Shown piece after piece: positions 1 through 8,567 of a DNA stretch of 28,871 bases. A program made the translations under genes and the position numbers. Position 1 is the first letter of the stretch. Each line of letters starts with the position of its first letter. The notes under the pieces are model-generated. The model saw only the letters and a list, made by a program, of their open reading frames with translations. It did no database searches and was not told where the DNA came from. The stretch spans positions 180,691 through 209,561 of the forward strand of contig MNCI01017900.1 of assembly GCA_015680685.1 (NCBI GenBank). Direction: 5' to 3'. This DNA comes from Gnetum montanum (taxonomy: Eukaryota; Streptophyta; Gnetopsida; Gnetales; Gnetaceae).

Positions 1-760
1 GTTCGAGGACACTCGTTGGCGGTCACGTCCCAAATGGTCACCAACAGTTTCCTATACAAAGAATGGAAAAACTATCTCTAAAGATTAAAGAATGAATTAA
101 TTAGAAAACATAAAAAAATAGCAATAGAAGCTAAAAGCTTCTCATCCTTAATCCTTAAAAATGAAAAGAAATTAATATTATAGAAAATAATGTAATTGTT
201 CATCTCTAGCTAGGAGCTTTTTTAGTTGAAGTTATAGCTCAAAAGTAACATCTTTGAGAATCTAATATTTAACTTCTAAAAAATATTGTAGTTATGGTCT
301 TTTTACTAAAAAAATAACTTAATATTGAAGCTTTTAAATAAAATGAAAACTTTAATTTGTGATGATTTGATTAATAAATTTTCAAAAAAAATGAATCGAT
401 AAAAGGAAAATTTTTTGTTCCATGTAGGTAGATTTCAATTGATTAGATCAATCCTCTCTTCATTAATTTTATATATGCTATCTATTTATAAAGTACTTGT
501 GGCCATTCTTTTTGTCGAATAGTAATTCTAGTTTCTTTCATTAGAAGGATTCTTTTTGTCGAATAGTAATTCTCGTTTCTTTCATTATATCCTATAGAAG
601 ACTATGTATACATTTGCAAAGACAAGAGGCTAATGTATTAAGCATCTTTAAAATATTAATTTGGCTCTTTTTAGAAAATTAATTTTATAATTATATATTT
701 TATATTAACCTTGGACCATTGTTATGAAGACTAGGTACCTTTATAGAGGATATTTATTCT
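1..760. other. AT-rich left flank, no gene seen
   Basis: This stretch carries no open frame longer than a few dozen codons on either strand and no recognisable protein, tRNA or rRNA. It is AT-rich with many A and T runs. Its last five bases (761-765, ATAAT, just beyond the interval) are the target duplicated by E1, and the flank resumes at 14776, so the DNA around 14776-14863 was once directly joined to it. The only structure noted is a short tandem duplication near 505-587. Confidence 0.7.
505..587. repeat. 44-bp tandem duplication, two copies
   Basis: A unit starting ATTCTTTTTGTCGAATAG occurs at 505 and again at 549, so the period is 44 bp. The second copy is near-identical (one visible substitution, CTAG versus CTCG) and stops after about 39 bp. 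No function is suggested; it looks like a local slippage or unequal-exchange product. Confidence 0.85.
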
Positions 761-772
761 ATAATTGATGAG

Positions 773-822
773 TCGCGATATCGCGTACACGATATCACGA
801 CCCACCGCAATGTCTATAAATA
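773..822 (+). promoter_or_regulatory. E1 5' LTR U3 promoter: GATATC palindrome pair plus TATA box
   Basis: Two palindromic units centred on GATATC (777-782 and 791-796, 14 bp apart) lie within 31 bp of the LTR edge and are followed by TATAAATA at 815-822. Transcription would start near 845-850 (inferred from usual TATA spacing), leaving a U3 of only about 80 bp. The same arrangement is present in every LTR of this family in the window. Confidence 0.75.
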
Positions 823-990
823 AGAGGCGACTTTCCCTTGTTCACTCACTTAGACTTAGACCCTTAGCCAAACTATAGCAATTTTACCATTCCAAAGTTA
901 GAATAATTTCCATGTGCCTGCAGTAGGAGTCTTAAAGTAAACGGATCTTTATTCGAGCAAATTATACCTGAGCACACATTTGTGTACGGC

Positions 991-996
991 AATAAA
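991..996 (+). terminator. AATAAA polyadenylation signal in E1 5' LTR
   Basis: AATAAA lies about 170 bp downstream of the TATA box and is kept in all seven LTR copies (same-strand positions 14222-14227 and 15188-15193; reverse-strand positions 6415-6420, 12536-12541, 19035-19040, 25231-25236). It probably marks the end of R, so U5 is the remaining 500-odd bp. The exact cleavage site cannot be read from sequence. Confidence 0.5.
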
Positions 997-1153
997 GACA
1001 AACTTTCTGATAAACCTTGCAACATGTGGACTAAGCTAAATAGGACTTACTTATTATTAAATGTTTAAATTCTTTCCTAGATAATTAATCTCTCTCAACC
1101 CTTGACTCTCCTAGTTAAGTGCACTCAGTACAATCGCTTCGAGCATGTGTGTA

Positions 1154-1203
1154 GCGCTTGGTAACCCAGTAACGATTAGCGATTGGTAATCCCAGCAGCG
1201 TTA
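1154..1203 (+). repeat. 25-bp imperfect tandem pair in the LTR
   Basis: Two 25-bp units start GCGCTTGGTAACCC (1154) and GCGATTGGTAATCCC (1179). The pair recurs in the other LTR copies, for example near 14384-14435 and in reverse near 6212-6263. It sits in the transcribed R/U5 part. Its role, if any, is unknown. Confidence 0.55.
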
Positions 1204-1545
1204 CACTAATTCAGGATGTGTGTGGCAAGTGGAAATGGATACTGGTGTTAGGATCAATTAGAACTTAGTTAGTGAATAGTTAATATAAGTTTGTCACTTA
1301 GGTCTCTTCACCTTTCACTATTAGTGTAAAAACATTAAAACATAAAAGATATAAAAATCATATACCTCAAGCTTACTTAACCATACAACCGTGATAATAC
1401 AAGTAAGTTTGGGAGGACAGCGATTGATTAACCTTAAGTATTCCATTAGGGCACATAAGCACTTAGTCTCTGGAGTTCAACCAGATCACACGTGAGATGC
1501 TCGTATTCGTATGGTTGAGTGTACGAGTACCTCGCCATTCATCAT

Positions 1546-1563
1546 TGGTGCTGTTGTCGAGGA
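1546..1563 (+). other. E1 primer-binding site, tRNA-Asp-like
   Basis: TGGTGCTGTTGTCGAGGA lies one base after the LTR. Against the plant tRNA-Asp 3'-end complement TGGCGCCGTTGCCGGGGA (recalled from Athila-type elements) it differs at four places, all C-to-T or G-to-A. The E3 copy (24662-24679) is closer, with three differences. The assignment to tRNA-Asp is therefore an inference from matched but decayed copies. Confidence 0.75.
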
Positions 1564-1689
1564 CTTAGTTGTTTGTGCACTACGTAAAAGATAGGAAATC
1601 ATCCATATCATTGGGAAGCTAGACACAACCCTTAGGTTTAATCAAGATAAGATAAGATAATGAAAAATCACACACCAAACAAAACAAAG

Positions 1690-4600
1690 ATGTCTTCTTC
1701 TTCACATAAGAGCATTTCACCACCTAGGACCAACACAAGAGACAGTCAACAGTAGAACACACGTAACCAATATCTTTCAATTCCTCAACAATTTCAAGTG
1801 GTATATATTCACCACGATAAGTATGTACCCAACTTTACCTTTATTCTCCATCAAGATGAACAACTACGTTGAAGAGACTTGGAAGGTAACATTGTGTTAC
1901 CTCCAGACCGATCAATTCCCAACATGCTCCTTCGTGCTCTTTCACGAATCGGCATGTCATCCTTGTACGTAGAGTACATTGCATGTGATCATGACACAAG
2001 GAATTACCATCCCATAGAATTGCAACGTCAAAGGGACTTGCAACAGGAGAGATATCATACATCTTCGAAGGGTAAGTGGCCCCATAATGCTCTGCATGTC
2101 TTGAGTGAAATTGAGGGTGGTGAACCTACTTCAACAGGTTCCCAACCAAATGATGTTTCCCCTCCTAATGATGGTCAGGAGGTGGTGTATCAGAACCTAC
2201 ACTCCACAGTTCACAACCCTAGTTCTAGTCTCCATGAACACAAAGTGTTCAATGAGGGAACACAAACACATGATAAGGGTAGACATTTTGATCATAATCA
2301 CGATCGGGGCTGAGACCACCAAAGAGAAGGTAGGAAACATCATCATGGCGATGGTTCTCCTTCTTCTTCACCTTCATCATCACATTCACCCTCTCCTTCT
2401 ATATCTGAACGTAGCCATAAGGAAACTAATCGTGAGGATAAAGGTAAACAAAGTAAAAAACACTGACGAGATAGTTGAGAACGGGGATGAGGTAATCTAA
2501 GGAATCGAGGCATGGAAGAAGGTAGAGTAGGGAACCATGTAGACACCATAGACACTATGAACGAGATGACCATGAAGAACCCCTACTCGCAACTAGAAGC
2601 ATGTTAGACATAATAGAGGCCATAAGAATTCCCACAAGGCACCAAAAAGATAATAGGATCAAGAGGTTAAACATGAATAATATCCCAAAATTTGAGGGGG
2701 GATACAACGCTGATCCTCAAAACCATCTACAAGCATTCCATGATGCATGTGCCTTGCAGAACATAGAAAATGAGTGGTAAAAACTGAAGTTGTTCCCAAG
2801 GACACTAATGAAAGAAGCAGAAAGTTGGTACCAGTCCTTAGAACCGGAATCCATTCAGAGATGGAGTACGATGCTAGAACTATTTAATGATAAGTATCAA
2901 ACGTACTCCCAGTGTCCACCCTGTGAAAGAAAATCCAAGGATGGAAGCAAGGAAATCATGAATCCTTGGATGCTACCATGGGCCATTATTATGCACTTTT
3001 ACATCATTGCCCGGGCCATAGTTATTCGCATTGGGACCAACTACACCATCTCGTAGATGGACTTAGGCATGAAACAAGGAGAACCTTGGAACATATGCCC
3101 AAGGGAGATTATCATAGCTTAGGTTTCATCAGGTTCATAGATTGTTAGAGCAGGTAGCCAAGGAAGAAGGGGGGCTACGTAAGAGAGAAAGTGTGGAAGA
3201 GTACAACCGAGACCCTTCCCTCTAAAAAAGGGGAGTGAGATTCTGTGAGGAGGAGGAAGAGTCACCACTCGAAGAGATGGTGAATAGGAAAACCTTCCCG
3301 CTCTAATATCTAACAACCGAAGTATCAACAAAGGTAGACCAAATGTTAGATTCCCTAGATAGTAGATTTGAAACTGTCCTTAAAATCATTGAGGAGTCTA
3401 GGGAGCAAGGTAGTGATTATGACAAAAATAAAAAGAGAGAAGTGGTCAATGCATGTTACAAAGGTAAGGGTAAAATGGCCATCAACGAAGAGGTTGTGGA
3501 TTCTGATATGGACAATGACAGTGGATGTGAGATATGCCAATATGACCATCCTAAGGGATGTTGCCCAGTAATCTCACATCTACAAGAGTCTTGGGTGTAT
3601 GCACTCAACCCATGACTTAACAAATGGCAAGCCCCCCGACGATTACCTTATCCCCAAGGTAACCCAAGGCAGTTCCACCAAAATTTAACGTATTATCCAA
3701 GTGGAACTCCATCACAACCTATTGAGCAACACAAACAGTGGCAATACCCATAGTTATGGGGGATGCCACCACCAAGGCAACAATACCCTTACCAACAACC
3801 AGACCCATATGGCTATTACGTGTAGCAGCCAATCTCTCCATGTGACTTTGTTGGTCACATGACACCACAACATCATTACCAAGCTCGGGAGTATTATAGG
3901 ACTCCTTCTCCTAGGAGAGATAACCCAAAAACATACCATCCTCTAAATCCATCTGCAACTCTCACACCGATCGCTCCATTACCAACTGCTCCAATAATGT
4001 AAGGGGAACTCCCCACTCAACCGCAGCAACACAATAACACGAGGGCTATGAATCCTCAACTGGGTTCTGACAACATTATGAAGAAAAGACCTTTCTTTAA
4101 AGCCAACAGTCCAACCAAGCCCTCACAACCATAGGCGGTTGAGCAACTGAACACCTCTTTATCAAATAAGGCTTTAGGGTCCCTTTCAAATCAAACACCA
4201 AATGCAACACATACGATTATGTTAACACATGTTGTTACTGACTGGATTAAGGTGGGCCACCTTCCCAGGAAATTCTCTGATCCTGGAAGCCCCCTAATTT
4301 ATTTACAAGTCGCTGGGAATAAACCATGTAAAGCTCTTCTGGACTCAAGTTCCAGAGTCAACTTAATATCCCAAGAGATGTACAAAGCTTGGAACTTGCC
4401 TCCATTAAAGAAGAGCAATATTCGCCTAGAGTTGGCTGACCAGTCCATCACTGTCCCTTTGGGACTAGTGGAGGACATCATTACCACTATGTGTGGGTGG
4501 TCATACCCAGCTAATTTCCTAGAGATACAAGTAAACAATGATAAAGGGGACTTCCAAATAATAATGGGAAGGGCATGGCTACGTACCATAAATGCATGCC

Positions 4601-5148
4601 TAGGAATCTGTGATCTTTCCCTAGAAATATCTAAGGAAAACACTTTTGGGAAGATCGAGAAGAAGAAGATTCCATGCATCACATATGGTGATACAAGGTG
4701 TGATTACATACGAGAATGTTCAGCATTGCCTACATGAAACTGGTGTGCACAAGAAATTAACATACAAAAGTGCTTGTATGTAGCAACCACATAACAAAAA
4801 GACACCTGGTGGTTGATAGCTAATCAAGAGAGCAACTCACCAATGTGCATGGAACTAACTGAGGGAACAACTTGCGCTCACATCAAAAGCATAGATACAC
4901 TGGAGCAAGACCATCACCAACTTCCAAACCTTAACCTAAAAACATCAATTGGGAGAAGTTGGGAACTCCTAAAAAATCCAAACAAGCACTCCGATAGGAG
5001 ATTACTAGTCAATGTGCAACAGACCAAACCTTACCATGAATCTAGAATGGTTAATGCACATAATACCTCTGAGAGAGGATGACCTCACTCAATATTTTGA
5101 ATCGCCCCCTTCCAACTCAGTCATGGGGGAGATGGCCACCTATACTGA
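1690..5148 (+). pseudogene. E1 gag-protease polyprotein, decayed
   Basis: The frame opens with ATG at 1690 (MSSSSHKS..., matched by E2 and E3) but hits TAG at 1753. It resumes open at 1879-2313, shifts frame near 2300 and again between about 2500 and 3340, and ends with SHGGDGHLY and TGA at 5146-5148. In order: an N-terminal region, a His/Arg/Ser-rich stretch (about 2230-2560), a retrotransposon gag domain (about 2690-3140; motifs GGYNADPQNHLQ, ESWYQSLEPESIQRW), a variant zinc knuckle (CEICQYDHPKGCC, 3526-3564), a Pro/Gln/Tyr-rich linker (about 3610-4200), and a retropepsin-like protease (4219-4737; ALLDSSSRVNLIS, IIMGRAWL). The active-site triplet reads D-S-S, not D-S-G. Nothing after the protease resembles reverse transcriptase. 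Gag would form the particle and the protease would cleave it; this copy is inactive. Confidence 0.88.
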
Positions 5149-5865
5149 TCATTTGAGGCCCTCAGTTCTTTTTTAAGTTTTTGTTTTACACATTTTTGTT
5201 TTACAGATTTCTTTAACTTTTCTTGTTTTTTGTTTTACAACATCATTTATACTCTTTTATTTCTTTGTGTGTTTGTTTGTTTGTTTGTTTATTTTGTTAG
5301 GTTCATCACCTAATAAGTGCTCTTGATGGTGGTATGAACGGTATTCCATTGATTGCTAATGTTTGGTTTTTACCTTTGGGTTATAATGTTGATACTAAGG
5401 TATGGTTCTTTTGATATAATAGGCAATGAGTCCACGTCATCCATGCATTCATAAATTTCTATGGTCTCTCTTGGCTTGGAAATGTACAATCCCTTTCTTA
5501 ATAATAGAACTATCAATGAATTGGTGATTGGGCATTTCTCAAATTGAGGAAGGACTCAAGGATTGAAAAGGGTGTGACTTCAAGGGGATTTGATGTACTT
5601 GTGTTGTCCATTCTCTTGGGTGCTTGAATGTTTTCTTCTTAGGTTTTTCTTACCATTCCAATGTTGCTCCATTATCGAGAAGCTAAGCCAATAAAAATAA
5701 AAAAGTCTTTGCATGGTGTGATTCTCACACAAAAAAAGAGAGAGAGAGAAATGAGAGAAAAGAGAAAAGTGAGAATTTAAAGCACATCCCTTAGAAGAAA
5801 TAATCATCTCGGCTACAAGCACTGGTTATGGAACTAAATAAACATGTTTCCTCTAACTAAGGCCC
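5149..5865 (+). other. E1 3' non-coding region, first part
   Basis: 717 bp between the end of the gag-pro frame and the E2 insertion. It starts with T-rich DNA holding repeated TTTTGTTTTACA blocks (5170-5240) and a run of TTTG (5268-5290). E2 and E3 carry the same DNA (reverse strand, about 7855-8567 and 20484-21177). No sense ORF of note is seen. The last five bases, GGCCC, are the E2 target site. Confidence 0.8.
5580..5822 (-). other. Antisense ORF in E1 3' region, 80 codons
   Basis: An 80-codon frame runs antisense to E1, starting MLVAEMIISSKGCALNSH and ending near IKSP. The equivalent frame in E2 (7894-8139, +) is 81 codons and starts MLVAQMIISSKGCALNSH, with a variable low-complexity middle. 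In E3 the same frame is broken by stops and a deletion (about 20540-20740). No family is recognised. Antisense ORFs in the 3' region are known from some plant Tat-lineage elements such as Grande and RIRE2, but homology to those is not shown here. It may be a chance frame. Confidence 0.3.
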
Positions 5866-6659
5866 TGATGACTGGCAAGGTACCCCTACACTCAACCATA
5901 CAAATATGAGCATCTCACGCGTGATCCGGTCAAACTCCAAGGACTAAGTGCTTACGCGCCCTAATGGAACACTTAAGGTTAATCAATTACTATCTTACCA
6001 AGCTTACTTGTATTGTCACAGTTGTATGGTTAAGTAAGCTTGAGGTATATGATTTTTATATCTTTTGTCTTTTAATGTCTTTACGCTAATAAGGAAAAGG
6101 TGAAGAGAACTAAATGACTAACTTATATTAACTATTCACTAACTAAGTTCTAATTGTCCTAGCACTAGTATCCATTCCCACTTGCCGCACACACCCTGAA
6201 CCAGTGCAACGCTTCTGGGATTACCAAATGCTACTCGTTACTAGGTTACCAAGCATTACACACATGCTCGAAGCAGTTGTACTGAATGCACTTAACTAGG
6301 AGAGTCAAGGGTTGAGAAAGATTTAATTATCTAGAAAAGTGTTTAAACATTTAACAATAATTAAATCCTATTTAGCTTAGTCCACATGCTGTAAGGTTTA
6401 TCAGAAAGTTCATCTTTATTTCTGTACACAAATGTGTGCTCAGGTACAATTTGCTCAAATAAAGATCCATTCACTTTAAGACTCCTACTGTGGGCACATG
6501 GAAATTATTATAACTCTGGAATGGTAAAATTGCTATAGTTTGGCTAAGGGTCTAGATCTAGATGAGAAAACAAGTGAACGCTTCCTCTTATTTATAGATG
6601 TTGCGATGGGCCACGATATCACATACATGATATCACGTACACGATATCGCGGCTCATTA
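5866..6659 (-). repeat. E2 3' LTR (left)
   Basis: 794 bp, in reverse orientation. The left end reads TGATGACTGG and the right end GGCTCATTA, so the U3 tip has one changed base relative to CTCATCA. U3 array: GATATC at 6615-6620, 6629-6634 and 6643-6648, exactly 14 bp apart. TATA box (reverse) 6589-6596; AATAAA (reverse) 6415-6420. Confidence 0.95.
6589..6659 (-). promoter_or_regulatory. E2 3' LTR U3: three GATATC units and TATA box
   Basis: Three palindromic units at a strict 14-bp period (6615, 6629, 6643) lie between the LTR tip and TATAAATA (reverse, 6589-6596). E1 has two units in this place, so unit number varies even within the subfamily. Confidence 0.7.
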
Positions 6660-6672
6660 TACCTCCATGACT
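6660..6672 (-). other. E2 polypurine tract (degenerate)
   Basis: Read on the - strand, AGTCATGGAGGTA directly abuts the 3' LTR. It corresponds to AGTCATGGGGGTA in E1 (13984-13996) and E3 (19290-19302), with one G-to-A change. This is where plus-strand DNA synthesis would be primed. Confidence 0.7.
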
Positions 6673-7893
6673 AAATGAAGACTCGTCCTCGAGTTCCTTA
6701 CAAAATATTGGGAAGGTATGGGATTATTGACTTGAATGATACTAATGGTGAATGGGGTGACATGTGAACAGATCATCATTATAATACATGGCAAAATAAG
6801 TGTTCATGACAACAAGAGTGAACACTATACACATTTGACATCCAGCCTTATTTGGTAGCTGAGAGCAGAGAGAAGAGAGAGAGAGAAAAGAAGAATTTGG
6901 TTGCTATTGATGCCAAGATTATGCCTTTCGTTGTCCATCCATAAGTGCACTATAAATCTTGTTCCTTGCATGACTGCTCCAACACCAATCCATTCCAAGT
7001 GTTCCCTCCAGATCCAAACCATTAGTGTATGATTGCCATCTGCACGCACAACACAATCTTATATTAGCAAGGGTAAATGAATCACAATGCACTTGATACC
7101 TTACCTTGGTGAAAGATCCATTGGCTGAGTTGTGGTATGGCTGATGCAGATTTTGGAGATATAACACTGGTGGCTACACAAGGTGTAGGGGTTAAGAAAA
7201 AATCAAAAAATTTGGACCAGGACCCCAATGACTGAGAGCAAACCTCCGGTAGCGAGAGAATGGAAAAAGATAAGAAATAAGAAAGATGGAGAAAAAGAAA
7301 CAACGACAATGCTGATAAAATTGATGTCAAAGATGGAAATGAACAAAAATAAAGGTTGATTGCAAAAATGTTTAAGGAAAAAAAATTAACTAATTCCCAA
7401 ATAGGAATGCCAGTGGGTCCTCCCAAAAGCAGGCTCATGCCCTTAATGCCCTAACAATCCTGCATTCAAAGAGTCCGTAGGCTTTGGAAATGTCATTTGG
7501 AAACAAGAGTTAAAGTCTTAACCACAAGAATTTACCAAAAAAAATAATGCATCAACCAAAATATGGACTATTGATACAACTGACAATGAGGTGGAAAATG
7601 GAGAAAGAATGATGGTAAGAAAAGAATGGAATGGAGTCTCAAGAACAAGGTGGTATACATCCCCTTGTGTATTAATGGTTAATGTGACTTAGTAGATCTC
7701 ATTCCAAATCTAGCCTTAAACAATCCACATCCAGTGACTTCGCATTAATACATTTGGCCAATCCATCCACCTGAAGTAACAAGAATGCCTCCACCAAAAA
7801 GTCACCACCATTCTGACGAAACAAGAAGGGAGAAAGTAGGAAGCGAGAGAGGCCCTTAGTTAGAGGGAACATGTTTGTTTAGTTCCATAACTA

Positions 7894-8139
7894 GTGCTTG
7901 TAGCCCAGATGATTATTTCATCTAAGGGGTGTGCTTTGAATTCTCACTTTTCACTTTTCACTTATTGTGTTTTTTTTTTGATGTTTTTGCGTGAGAACCA
8001 CACCATGCAAAGACTTTTTTATTTTTATTGGCTCAGCTTCCTGATAATGGAGCAACGTTGGAATGATAAGAAAAATCCAAGAAGAAAACATTCAAGCACC
8101 CAAGAGAATGGCCAAGACAAATGTATCAAATCCCCTTGA
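7894..8139 (+). other. Antisense ORF in E2 3' region, 81 codons
   Basis: Counterpart of 5580-5822. It shares the start MLVAQMIISSKGCALNSH, the block ENHTMQRLFYFYWLSF and the tail beginning RRKHSSTQENGQ. The low-complexity middle differs in sequence but both frames stay open. There is no recognisable domain; coding status is uncertain. Confidence 0.3.
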
Positions 8140-8567
8140 AGTCACACCCTTTTCAATCCTTCAGTCCTTTTTTAGTCTAAGAAACACCCAGTCACCAATT
8201 CTTTGATAGTTCTTATCATTAAGGAAGGGACTGTACATTTCCAAGCCAAGAGAGACCATAGAAATTCATGGATGCATGGATGATGTGGACTCATTGCCTA
8301 TTATACCAAAATAACCATACCTTAGTATCAACATTATAACTCAAAGGTAAAAACCAAACATTAGCAATCAATAGAATACAGTTTATACCACCATCAGGAG
8401 CACTTATTAGGTGACGAATCTAACAAAATAAATAAATAAACACACACACAAAGAAATAAAAGAGTATAAACGATGTTGTAAAACAAAGAATGAGAAAAGT
8501 TAAAGAAATTTGTAAAACAAAAATGTGTAAAACAAAAACTTAAAAAGGAACTGAGGGCCTTGATTGA

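Larger units (their letters stand above)
766..1544 (+). repeat. E1 5' LTR
   Basis: 779 bp, identical in length to its partner at 13997-14775. It begins TGATGAGTCGCGATATCGCG and ends CTCGCCATTCATCA, so the terminal inverted repeat is TGATGAG against a right end altered by one base (TTCATCA). Order inside: GATATC palindromes (777-782, 791-796), TATAAATA (815-822), AATAAA (991-996), a 25-bp tandem pair (1154-1203), then a long U5. The next base (1545) is a 1-nt spacer before the PBS. Confidence 0.96.
6660..8567 (-). other. E2 3' non-coding region
   Basis: 1,908 bp between the end of gag-pro (8568) and the 3' LTR, colinear with 5149-5865 plus 12801-13996 of E1 and with 19290-21177 of E3. It holds the antisense 81-codon frame (7894-8139, +), a 74-codon sense frame (6825-7049, -) and A/T-rich DNA. 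No polymerase or integrase domain is visible in any frame. Confidence 0.8.

Noticed and set aside
4299-4682. 127-codon frame on the - strand across the E1 protease
   Set aside because: It lies wholly antisense to the protease-coding DNA; the parallel frame in E2 (8812-9291, +, 159 codons) is the same shadow. The sense frame carries the protein motifs.
7894-8139. A host gene carried between elements
   Set aside because: The frame recurs at the same place in E1 and, broken, in E3, so it belongs to the retrotransposon family's 3' region rather than to a separate host gene.
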